From Bin127 sp965203505 (GTDB lineage Bacteria; Chloroflexota; Dehalococcoidia; Lucifugimonadales; Lucifugimonadaceae), in the NCBI GenBank assembly GCA_965203505.1, contig OZ241880.1, forward strand, positions 868,001 to 932,000: 64,000 nucleotides of DNA, read 5' to 3'. Position 1 is the stretch's first letter. The number at the start of each line of letters is the position of its first letter. The translations under genes were made by a program, and so were the position numbers. The notes under the pieces are model-generated. The model worked only from the letters and a program-made list of their open reading frames with translations. It did not search any database and was not told the DNA's origin. Shown here piece after piece: positions 22,277 to 29,528 of this stretch.

Positions 22277-24208
22277 ATGAATTTTCGCGACGGAGAATGG
22301 AGTCGGGTAGCGGTAATCGCGATTTCCAGTTTGGCGTTGTCGGCGGTTTTGTTGGTTGGGTGTACTGAGATTGAGGTGCCTACACCGCTTCCGTCACCTA
22401 CCGCCGAGTTGCTGACGGCGACTGCGGTGCGGCCGACGTTCAATCCGACAAAGACGCCGGTGCCGCCCCAGATCATCATTGTTACCCCCACACCCGTGCC
22501 CACGACTGCGTTATCTCCAACAGCGATGCCAGTAGATCCAACTCCGGTCCCGACGTACACGCCTTTACCTACCCACACTCCAAATCCGACTTGGACACCG
22601 TATCCAACATGGACACCAGTGCCGACTTGGACGCCAACAAGCACCCCAACCGCCACTGCTACGAGTACGCCGACATTCACTGCAACTCCAACGATCACAG
22701 TTTCGCCCACACCGATTCCTCCGACTATTACACCGTCCCCAACACCCACGCCGACGCCTACTGCCACCCCTACAAATACGCCAACCGCTACGGCGGTTCC
22801 AACTAGCACCGCGACTCCTACACATACTCCAGAGCCGACACATACCCACACACCAGTACCGACTTGGACGCCGGTTCCTACGTGGACTCCTGTCCCGACC
22901 TGGACGCCTGTGCCTCCAACAGACACACCGACTCTTACACCCACGCCTACTTCGACGCCGACCCCGACGCCAACTTTCACCTTGACGCCAACTAGCACTC
23001 CAACATTGACACCTACGCCAACTAATCGGACGTACACAACAGAGGAGCTAGTGACTTTTTCTCGCCCCGCGGTCGTTTACATTCGCGCTTCCAGATGGTC
23101 AGGTACGGGTTGGGTTTACAAGACCAATTCTTCAGGAGAATTTTGGATTCTGACCAACGAACACATAGTCGAGCAAGACTCTAGCGTGCAAGTGTTTCCG
23201 GCGAGCGGTGGTGGACCGTTGATTGGTGAAGTGATTGGTACAGATGCCGTGAGGGATCTAGCGGTAGTGAAAGCGTGTTGCGACTCAGGCTTAAAAGCTT
23301 TGGAACTAGCTGGTGCGGACGAAGTACGTCAGGGGATGGAAGTGGTAGCTTTCGGATATCCCTATCGGGCTCGGGTTTTGTCTGACTTGAGTGTGTCGGA
23401 GGGCATCATTTCGTCGGAGGAATTCAACAGGTCTAGAGATTCGTATTTGGTTCAGACCGATGCGGCGATAAACCCGGGCAATAGTGGAGGACCGCTGGTG
23501 AACAAGCGCGGCAAGGTTGTAGGAACCGTAGCCTCGAAAGTTGAACGTACGCCTGGGGGTCGTCCAATTGACAACATCGGTTTCGCCGTTGCATCTCGGA
23601 CAATTGCGAACAGACTTTCTGCGCTGGAAAGCGGAGCGGGCCGTGCACCGACTGCCACTCCTACACCGACTCCCACTCCCACACCGACGCCAACCGTGGG
23701 TCCGCCTCCGAGTTGCGCCAGTTCCTCGAATCCCAGTGTCGACGCTAGCTGGTCGCTCGTATTGGTCGCAGTCGGTGATACAGATCAACGTACGCTTGAT
23801 GCAGCTGAGCGAAGATGCGTCGCAGAGGCGTTGTCCACACCTATTAACGAGATTCCTGCGGTTGAGACGGGCTACAAGTTGAACTACCGGTACAATCCCG
23901 CGGATGACGAAGTGGTTTTGGAAAGTTCTGGCACCTTTACCCTCTTTTTCCCCATGATACCCGGATCATTCCAAGGCTGGAAACCGTTCCAGATGGACGG
24001 TCCTGCTCGGTTTTTTGGAAGGTTGTGCCGCGAAGTTGACAACTGCGATCAGACACATTTGCAGAATCTTCTGCCCTACATTGCAATCGATGAGGACGTA
24101 GGTGGTGGGAGAACCGACGTCTCGCCGTGGTTAACAATCAATGCGTCCGTGCCCTCCGGCCATTCGTTGCGGATTGAGATGATCGCGTATTACACGTCCA
24201 GTGAATGA
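22277..24208 (+). CDS. Lipoprotein trypsin-like serine protease (S1C) on a Thr-Pro stalk
   Basis: About 643 residues. A lipoprotein signal (VAVIAISSLALSAVLLVGC) is followed by some 230 residues of TPTPT/TWTPVPTWTP stalk. Next comes a trypsin-fold protease with catalytic His in TNEHIVEQ, Asp in VRDLAVVK and Ser in NPGNSGGPLV, as in HtrA/DegP. No PDZ domain follows. After a second short (TP)n linker comes a C-terminal domain of about 165 residues with a CC...C pattern that I do not recognise. ATG 22277 (or GTG 22274) starts just before the signal peptide. Probably a surface quality-control or degradative protease. It follows hyuA but its own role is unrelated. Confidence 0.88.
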   Translation: MNFRDGEWSRVAVIAISSLALSAVLLVGCTEIEVPTPLPSPTAELLTATAVRPTFNPTKTPVPPQIIIVTPTPVPTTALSPTAMPVDPTPVPTYTPLPTHTPNPTWTPYPTWTPVPTWTPTSTPTATATSTPTFTATPTITVSPTPIPPTITPSPTPTPTPTATPTNTPTATAVPTSTATPTHTPEPTHTHTPVPTWTPVPTWTPVPTWTPVPPTDTPTLTPTPTSTPTPTPTFTLTPTSTPTLTPTPTNRTYTTEELVTFSRPAVVYIRASRWSGTGWVYKTNSSGEFWILTNEHIVEQDSSVQVFPASGGGPLIGEVIGTDAVRDLAVVKACCDSGLKALELAGADEVRQGMEVVAFGYPYRARVLSDLSVSEGIISSEEFNRSRDSYLVQTDAAINPGNSGGPLVNKRGKVVGTVASKVERTPGGRPIDNIGFAVASRTIANRLSALESGAGRAPTATPTPTPTPTPTPTVGPPPSCASSSNPSVDASWSLVLVAVGDTDQRTLDAAERRCVAEALSTPINEIPAVETGYKLNYRYNPADDEVVLESSGTFTLFFPMIPGSFQGWKPFQMDGPARFFGRLCREVDNCDQTHLQNLLPYIAIDEDVGGGRTDVSPWLTINASVPSGHSLRIEMIAYYTSSE

Positions 24209-24267
24209 CGTTTAACGCAGCGGTTCAGGCATCTCTGCGTTTTGTGGGAATTAATGCCTAACCCGGT

Positions 24268-24660
24268 TCACTGGGCTTCAATGCGGACGCGTTCGATACG
24301 TTGGAAGTCTTTGCGGTTGTCTGTCAGGACGGTGAGATTGTGGTGTAAGGCGGTGCAGCCTATGAGCAGATCGAAGTCTCCGATCGGTGTCCGTTGCAGT
24401 TGCAGACGAGCCCGTTGTTCTCCGAACAGTCGTGAAATCTCGTTGTTCAAACCGATGACCTCAATGTCGCTCAAGAAATTCAAGAGATTTGCTTCGGCGA
24501 GTTCGCGGTTTCTCGAACGAAATACGCCGTGGTAGAGTTCGGCGACGGAGATGATGCTGATCGCGATCCCGTCCGCGGCTCTCTGCTTCAGCTGTTCCGT
24601 GACGGTCTGCGATCCTCTGAGGTGGTGGATTGCCCAGTCAGTATCGACGAGGTATTTCAC
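24268..24660 (-). CDS. vapC: PIN-domain ribonuclease toxin (VapC-like)
   Basis: 130 residues, a full PIN domain. Acidic residues for Mg2+ are in YLVDTDWAI, SVAELYHGVF and GDFDLLIGCTAL, with LTDNRKDF near the end. VapC toxins cut tRNA or rRNA and are silenced by the adjacent antitoxin. The gene overlaps the upstream antitoxin by 4 bp, as usual for type II modules. The cellular target cannot be read from sequence. Confidence 0.9.
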   Translation of the reverse strand: MKYLVDTDWAIHHLRGSQTVTEQLKQRAADGIAISIISVAELYHGVFRSRNRELAEANLLNFLSDIEVIGLNNEISRLFGEQRARLQLQRTPIGDFDLLIGCTALHHNLTVLTDNRKDFQRIERVRIEAQ

Positions 24661-24905
24661 GGAAGATCCGGCAGCGGTTGGCTGCGTGAATCAGCCGCAC
24701 GGCGTTCATAAATGTCCTCGATGAGTTGCTCGCAATCGACGATGTCTTTCCACCCTCCAGCACTCGCTTCGAGACCTTGGAATTTGTTTCCGGATTGCGA
24801 ATCTTCTGTTACTGAGATCACAACTCTTGCGCCATCGTCGAGGTCCACGGGAGTCACGGGTTTGAAGACGCCGTCGGCGTATGTGGCTTTGAGTTCTTGG
24901 ATCAT
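24657..24905 (-). CDS. DUF104/AF2212-type antitoxin
   Basis: 82 residues. The N-terminal half (KATYADGVFKPVTPVDLDDGARVVISV) matches the AF2212/DUF104 small beta-barrel antitoxin family that pairs with PIN toxins. The C-terminal half (KDIVDCEQLIEDIYERRAA) would be the toxin-wrapping helix. It is first in the pair and probably autoregulates transcription; the promoter should lie in 24906-24970, where CAGTATACGAGG-like AT-rich sequence is visible. Confidence 0.85.
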   Translation of the reverse strand: MIQELKATYADGVFKPVTPVDLDDGARVVISVTEDSQSGNKFQGLEASAGGWKDIVDCEQLIEDIYERRAADSRSQPLPDLP

Positions 24906-25006
24906 GTGATTACCGCGCCATTTGCATCGGTTCAGTCATCCTTTTTCAGTATACGAGGCGTCGAAATAAAGAAGCCGTGACACCCCTACATGCTCGCCCC
25001 ACCACT

Positions 25007-25282
25007 GTCCCCTTTCGCACAGCGAAAGGGGACGCGGAGCCCAAGAGACCGACACAAGAACGCAGGGGTATGCCCGGGGCGGAGAGGCGGCAGGGCGGTG
25101 ACGCCGCGTACCCGCAGAGGCGATCCCTAGTGGTCGCCCGGGGCGGACGTGGGGCCGGGTTTCCCCCGCTGCGCGGGGGAAATGTCCGAAGGACAAAGGG
25201 GGCGCGACCGCAACGCCCCTTCCACCCCCCAAACACAATCCCACCAATCCCCGCGATCCCCGCTTCACACAACAATTTGACT
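25007..25282 (+). repeat. Long dispersed repeat block (copy 1) ending in a promoter-like sequence
   Basis: A mosaic of conserved segments in this order: hairpin CCCCTTTCGC-n-GCGAAAGGGG, an 'acgcggagcccaagagacc' segment, a 'gcaggggtatgcccgggg' segment, a CCCCCGC...GCGGGGG hairpin with 'gtccgaaggacaaag', then 'atcccaccaatcccc' and finally AATTTGACT. The same order appears on the opposite strand at about 45260-44989, and the first half also at 26006-26095. I see no coding capacity in it. Confidence 0.8.
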
Positions 25283-25306
25283 CTCATGCTACATATGTAT
25301 TAATAT
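25277..25306 (+). promoter_or_regulatory. Sigma70-like promoter of a gene-free transcript
   Basis: TTGACT (25277-25282) and TAATAT (25301-25306) are separated by 18 bp in an AT-rich window inside otherwise GC-rich sequence. Predicted transcription would begin near 25313 and run into the structured, gene-free stretch to the right. The TTGACT box is the last conserved element of the dispersed repeat block. Confidence 0.55.
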
Positions 25307-25312
25307 CGGAAT

Positions 25313-25920
25313 CAAGGCGCACGATACGGCTTTATCAACCACCGGATCGGGCGCACAGAACCATCGCCGCGTCGAAACGGAAAGCGTGCGCAACTCTCTT
25401 TTTCGATGCTGTTAACGACCAACCTACAAAGAACCGGTCCGCGGGCGGGGCAAACCCTGAAGGCGTGAGCGAAAGCACACGAACGACGGGCGACGGAACC
25501 CGCTGCAAGCCTGAGTGGTTCGGGCGAAACGCAGACCAAAAACCGGTCAGGCAGGGAGATTTGCCTCGGTGCGCGGATGCGGAGCAGATCGCTGGCTCCG
25601 ACTAGCAAGCCAGGCGCGGCGCCGCAGAGATGCGGCCATCGGCCCCTCCCACTCGAGATGCGAAAGAGACGCAACCCGTCCCCTTCGCGAATCGAGAGGG
25701 GCGCGAGCTGTAGGGGCGGGTTTGAAACCCGCCCCGCTCGCAGGGGGCGCCCGTTCAAGGTCCGCGCGACTGCCCTGCCTTTGACACCGAAACCCTCCCG
25801 CGACGTCGCGCGGGGGCGGCTACAGCGCTGACGAGGAGGAAGGACCGAGTGAAACCGAGCGGCGAAACCACAGTCAACCGCACGACCGGCGATGGTCTGG
25901 CGACATCGCCTACGCTGGCA
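25313..25920 (+). ncRNA. Candidate structured non-coding RNA
   Basis: About 600 nt with no plausible protein: the long minus-strand frame here is low-complexity and lacks any family features. Many stable helices can be drawn by hand. A long-range 9-bp pair joins 25361-25369 to 25887-25895 (CCATCGCCG/CGGCGATGG). Two ACCGGT boxes (25433 and 25542) could close a domain. A GAAA-loop hairpin lies at 25464-25481, a GAGA-loop hairpin with a 6-bp stem at 25621-25636 and CTGGCT/AGCCAG at 25592-25613. A perfect GGGGCGGGTTT palindrome at 25713-25735 looks like a repeat insertion. I could not match it to RNase P, tmRNA, SRP or group II domain V. It may instead be a decayed repeat tract. Confidence 0.3.
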
Positions 25921-26005
25921 CCCTACAAAAAACCAACAACCCCTTATCGCAAACGTCGACCAACCCGACGCGGCGATGATTCGAAAACCTGACATAAGGG
26001 CGAAC

Positions 26006-26197
26006 CCTCTTCCGTCCCCTTTCGCAGAGCGAAAGGGGACGCGGAGCCCAAGAGACCGACACAAGAACGCAGGGGTATGCCCGGGGCGGACGTGGCACCG
26101 CCCACCACCCAAACAACCCGCAATGGCGATCCCTAGTGGTCGCCCCAATTGCCCCGACCCTCTGGATTCCGGCTTCCGCCGGAACGACGGTGGTTGC
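26006..26197 (+). repeat. Dispersed repeat block (copy 2, partial) plus REP-like palindrome
   Basis: 26010-26095 repeats the first part of the block at 25007 almost exactly (CCCCTTTCGC hairpin, 'agcccaagagaccgacac', 'gcaggggtatgcccgggg') but lacks the promoter end. The segment 'gcgatccctagtggtcgccc' near 26124 also occurs near 25120. 26158-26190 holds the GGATTCCGGCTTCCGCCGGAA palindrome family seen at 9.8 and 10.3 kb. Confidence 0.75.
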
Positions 26198-26233
26198 GCA
26201 AACCTCCCGAAGGTGAGGTTTGCTTCATATAAT
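26198..26233 (+). promoter_or_regulatory. ATP synthase operon promoter with upstream inverted repeat
   Basis: A perfect TATAAT lies at 26228-26233, about 25 bp before the first atp gene's start codon. There is no good -35 at 17 bp. Instead a perfect 9-bp inverted repeat (GCAAACCTC at 26198-26206, GAGGTTTGC at 26215-26223) occupies that place, ending 4 bp before the -10. It could be an operator or activator site. Confidence 0.5.
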
Positions 26234-26258
26234 TGTTCAAAGTGAAGGCGGGTTTCTG

Positions 26259-26498
26259 ATGCCTGATGAGCGGACTCCGAAGAGTGTGCATGGCATCATC
26301 CCGACTTTGGCGCGCCTGACCATGATCGGATGGTTCGTCGGTGTGAGTATCGCTGGCGGGGCATTGCTCGGATGGTGGTTGGATGGACTGATCGGCAGCG
26401 CACCTTTGTTGCTGGTCGTCGGGGTCCTGTTGGGGATCGCCGTTGCGCTAGTCGGAATGATGCGTATGTTGTCTGACTTCGGGAAAGCGAAACATTAG
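26259..26498 (+). CDS. AtpZ/AtpI-like F0F1-ATPase accessory protein
   Basis: 79 residues with two transmembrane helices (about 18-40 and 45-66), the AtpI/AtpZ type small protein encoded ahead of F-ATPase genes. Family members help c-ring assembly or Mg2+ supply to the complex. ATG 26259 follows GAAGG by about 10 nt; 13 upstream in-frame codons are unlikely. It is the first gene of the atp operon, 76 bp before subunit a. Confidence 0.82.
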   Translation: MPDERTPKSVHGIIPTLARLTMIGWFVGVSIAGGALLGWWLDGLIGSAPLLLVVGVLLGIAVALVGMMRMLSDFGKAKH

Positions 26499-26574
26499 GT
26501 GGTCAGCCCCGACGCCTTCCTACGAACTGCAGACGCGATGCCGATCGAACCGCAACATGAAGTAGGGGGAGAGA

Positions 26575-27891
26575 TTGCTCTCATCCCCTAAGGGCTTGGC
26601 CATTGCGGTTCTGCTTCTAGCAGTGGCAGTCATTTCGGTAACGGGCGGTGCCCTCGGCGCTGCATTCGGTGGTGGATTCTTAGGCGGTGCGGTTCCTCAT
26701 CTCCAAGTCGCTTCAGAACTCGTCACCTACATCGGAGATTACGCACTCTACAACACTGTGGTGATGTTCGTGGCTGCGATCGTCGTGCTGGCGTTGTTGA
26801 CGTGGCTGGCGACGCGCAAGATATCCGAGGTGCCCGGCCGTTGGCAATCGTTGATGGAGATCCTTTACGAGTTCTTCATCGGAATTGCCGAATCCACGTC
26901 GGGCAAAGCAGGACGCATATTCATACCTGTTGCCACGGCGATCTTCTTGGTGGTGCTTTTCTCAAACTGGCTAGGCGTGTTGCCCGTAGTTGGAAACATC
27001 GGGCGGGTCGAGACGACGACGGAGTATTTCTATCACAAGTTTGAGAACAAGACCGAGAGCGAAGAAGCTGAGGAAATTTTGGATGAGCTGCACCACCACG
27101 TCGGCAAGAGCGGCGAAGGGATGGGGCATTACCTCGAGACTCACGCTGATGTCGAAGAGGTGCAGAAACTCGTCGGCAAAACCCTTGAGACGTACGGTGA
27201 ACAGGATTTTGTGATTTTCGATGGGGACGGCATTCGGTTGCTGCCGCTAGGCCGCGGGAACGATTACAAACTGAATTTGATCGATGTCGTCGCATACGAC
27301 ATCGCCGATCCTACGCACCCGACCGCGGATGATGTCGTCAAAATCGCGCATCGAGTGGATGAGAGCGTTGCGCCGGCTTCATTGCCAAACACCGAGTTTT
27401 TCAGTGAAAACCCGGATAAGTACGTGCCTCTAGTCGGCAAACGTGCAGGGATCCTAGTCCCATATCTCAGAGGATCGAGCACTGACCTGAACATGACCCT
27501 GGCGATTGCTATCTTCGCTATGGTTAGCGTCCAGTTCTGGGGCATCAAGACGTTGGGGATCGGTGGTTACTGGGACAAGTTCATAGGCAACCCGTTCAAG
27601 CGTAATCCGATCGACCTATTTGTGGGAATGCTTGAATTGGTTGGCGAGTTCATCAAGGTCATCAGTTTCACGTTCCGCCTCTTCGGGAACATGTTCGCCG
27701 GGGAGATACTGCTTATAGCGATGGGGTTCCTGTTCCCACTCATAGGCATGATTCCATTTATAGGGTTGGAGTTGTTCGTGGGTTTCATTCAGGCGATCAT
27801 CTTCTCCGTCTTGACCCTGATGTTCGGTGCATTCGCGATCATGCCGCACCACCATCCAGAAGGCGATCACCACGGCTCGGAGGGTCATTAG
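26575..27891 (+). CDS. atpB: ATP synthase F0 subunit a, with a large insertion
   Basis: Forms the proton half-channels next to the c-ring. The essential Arg is in SFTFRLFGNMFAGE (Arg368); other signatures are FSNWLGVLP, STDLNMTLAIA and FIGLELFVGFIQAIIFSVLTLMF. The start is TTG 26575 after a strong GGGGGAGAG. Length 438 far exceeds the usual 230-300: residues about 142-297 form an extra, acidic, soluble segment between the LLGVLP helix and the STDLN helix, normally joined by some 20 residues. The C-terminus is His-rich (PHHHPEGDHHGSEGH). No frameshift is evident. Confidence 0.93.
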   Translation: MLSSPKGLAIAVLLLAVAVISVTGGALGAAFGGGFLGGAVPHLQVASELVTYIGDYALYNTVVMFVAAIVVLALLTWLATRKISEVPGRWQSLMEILYEFFIGIAESTSGKAGRIFIPVATAIFLVVLFSNWLGVLPVVGNIGRVETTTEYFYHKFENKTESEEAEEILDELHHHVGKSGEGMGHYLETHADVEEVQKLVGKTLETYGEQDFVIFDGDGIRLLPLGRGNDYKLNLIDVVAYDIADPTHPTADDVVKIAHRVDESVAPASLPNTEFFSENPDKYVPLVGKRAGILVPYLRGSSTDLNMTLAIAIFAMVSVQFWGIKTLGIGGYWDKFIGNPFKRNPIDLFVGMLELVGEFIKVISFTFRLFGNMFAGEILLIAMGFLFPLIGMIPFIGLELFVGFIQAIIFSVLTLMFGAFAIMPHHHPEGDHHGSEGH

Positions 27892-28031
27892 GTTGATGAC
27901 TCTTCGACACACTACACAATTTGGCATGCTGCGTTCGACTCTGGGCGAGTCGAGTGCGTGTGATGTATCGACGCCGGCGAAATGCCTGTGCGTCGTAACC
28001 ACCCACAATCGAGACCAGGAGGTCTAAGACG

Positions 28032-28256
28032 ATGGAAGATCAATGGGTACCAATCGGAGCTGGCCTTGCGATCGGGGCGGGGGCATTGGGCCCGGGCCTC
28101 GGCATCGGGATGCTTGCCGGTAAGGCGATGGAAGCGCTTGGGCGCAACCCTGAGGCCGCCGACGCGATACGCCAGAACATGATTCTAGCCATCGCGTTCA
28201 CGGAAGCCATCGCGATTTACGCCTTGGTCGTGGCAATTATCACGCTGTTCGCTTAA
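28032..28256 (+). CDS. atpE: ATP synthase F0 subunit c
   Basis: 74-residue c-ring proteolipid with two helices and the polar loop GRNPEA. The ion-binding carboxylate is Glu in AIAFTEAIAIYAL. The following residue is Ala, and the first helix has Gly/Met instead of the Gln/Ser-Thr set of Na+ enzymes, so a proton-driven ring is inferred. A strong AGGAGGT lies 9 nt upstream of the ATG, fitting the high copy number of c. The 140-bp gap after atpB holds only this site. Confidence 0.97.
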   Translation: MEDQWVPIGAGLAIGAGALGPGLGIGMLAGKAMEALGRNPEAADAIRQNMILAIAFTEAIAIYALVVAIITLFA

Positions 28257-28375
28257 TCAGCTGCTCACCTTCGATTCGGCGGGACAAGCGGTCAGATATT
28301 ACGACCGCATTGGCAAACCCCGCCGACGCGGGTGGAGCGTCGAAAAGCGCGATGTAAAACGATACGGAGATTCTC

Positions 28376-28876
28376 ATGGATGCATTGGGGATAGACCTAT
28401 CCCGACTATTGACCTTCTTGGTCGGCTTCACGGTAATCGCGGTCGTCCTGCGTATGTTCCTTTACGGGCCGATCATTCGGATGCTGGATCAGCGCGCCGA
28501 GCGTATACGCGAGAGCCTAGAGGCTGCCGACAGAGCCAGTGCAGAGGCAGCATCGTCGGCTGAACGCGTTGAGCAAGAGCTTGCTAACGCCCGCCGAGAA
28601 GGGCAATCTTTGATCGCCGAAGCGCGCGAAGCCGCATCCCGGTTGAAGGATCAGGAAGCTGAACGCACTCGGGCTCAAGTCGACGAGATGCTTGATCGCG
28701 CCCGCGAGGAGATCCGGCGCGAACGTGAAGCCGCGGTTGAAGAAGTTCGCCGCGAATTCGCGGGTATTGCCATTCTCGCCGCCGAACGAATCGTTGAGCA
28801 ATCGCTCGACGAGGACTCGCACCGAGAGCTTATCGATCGAGTATTGGAAGAGGGACTGGACTCTCGCACCAACTGA
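28376..28876 (+). CDS. atpF: ATP synthase F0 subunit b
   Basis: 166 residues: one N-terminal membrane helix (LTFLVGFTVIAVVLRMFLYGPI) followed by a long charged, heptad-rich alpha-helical stalk (residues 30-140), and a C-terminal part that contacts delta. It forms the peripheral stator. It lies between atpE and atpH in the standard order; a single b gene, no b' copy, is present. The ATG at 28376 is preceded by a weak GGAG-like site. Confidence 0.95.
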   Translation: MDALGIDLSRLLTFLVGFTVIAVVLRMFLYGPIIRMLDQRAERIRESLEAADRASAEAASSAERVEQELANARREGQSLIAEAREAASRLKDQEAERTRAQVDEMLDRAREEIRREREAAVEEVRREFAGIAILAAERIVEQSLDEDSHRELIDRVLEEGLDSRTN

Positions 28877-28908
28877 GTGTGCAGACGAGTTAGGAATCTG
28901 AACAGCAG

Positions 28909-29454
28909 ATGTCATCGACCTCAGTCAGGAGATACGCTCAGGCCGCGTTCGCAATCGCGGTTGAGCGAGATGCTTTGACGGTATGGGAAACCGACTTGGA
29001 AGCCGCGCGCTCGATCGTCGGTGAACCAGACGTGCTGGCGTTTATGGCCGCTCCATCGGTTCCAGAGACCGTGAAACTCGACGGCATAAACACGCTGCTC
29101 AGCGACGTCGATCCACTGGTTCGTAACTTGGTATCGCTCTTGACAACTAACGGCGACATCGAACGGTTCGGCGGCGTATGTGACACCTTCCGAGATTTGT
29201 TGGACGAGCACTTGGGCATCGGAAGGGCCCAGATAACGACAGCCGTCCCGTTGGACGAATCGAGACGGGAACGTATCGTCAGCAGCTTGCAAGAATTGAC
29301 GGGATATGAACGGATCGAAGTGACCGAAAATGTCGATCCTGAGATCATCGGTGGTGTTGTGGCACGTGTAGGTGACAGGCTGTTCGATGGTAGTACACGT
29401 TCAAGATTGCGCTCGATGCAAGAATCACTTGCGCAGCGCCCATTATCCGCATGA
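28909..29454 (+). CDS. atpH: ATP synthase F1 subunit delta
   Basis: 181-residue stator subunit linking alpha/beta to subunit b. VRRYAQAAFAIAVERD at the N-terminus and the C-terminal segment ENVDPEIIGGVVARVGDRLFDGSTRSRL are the delta/OSCP signatures. It follows atpF by 32 bp. Confidence 0.95.
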   Translation: MSSTSVRRYAQAAFAIAVERDALTVWETDLEAARSIVGEPDVLAFMAAPSVPETVKLDGINTLLSDVDPLVRNLVSLLTTNGDIERFGGVCDTFRDLLDEHLGIGRAQITTAVPLDESRRERIVSSLQELTGYERIEVTENVDPEIIGGVVARVGDRLFDGSTRSRLRSMQESLAQRPLSA

Positions 29455-29528
29455 ACCATTGAGAGGTCGGCGAAAGCAGACTCGCCGGGCAAAACGAACC
29501 GGCACTTACGCTAAGGAAAGGTAATTCG

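Noticed and set aside
22060..23037. Long minus-strand frame rich in Gly-Val repeats
   Set aside because: It is the antisense reading of the Thr-Pro stalk codons of the protease gene and has no independent support. The same holds for 13967-14485 and 48466-48882.
25313..25345. Possible group II intron domain V (minus-strand AGCCGTAT)
   Set aside because: The complementary 3' half (GTACGGTT-type) is missing and there is no reverse transcriptase gene.
25313..25920. RNase P RNA or tmRNA
   Set aside because: Neither strand shows the GAGGAAAGTCC / ACAGAAnnnGGC pair of RNase P or the tRNA-like ends of tmRNA.
25312..26148. Long minus-strand open frame (278 codons) across the gene-free tract
   Set aside because: It runs through dispersed repeats and palindromes, is Arg/Pro/Ser-rich with no family features, and lies opposite the likely transcript.
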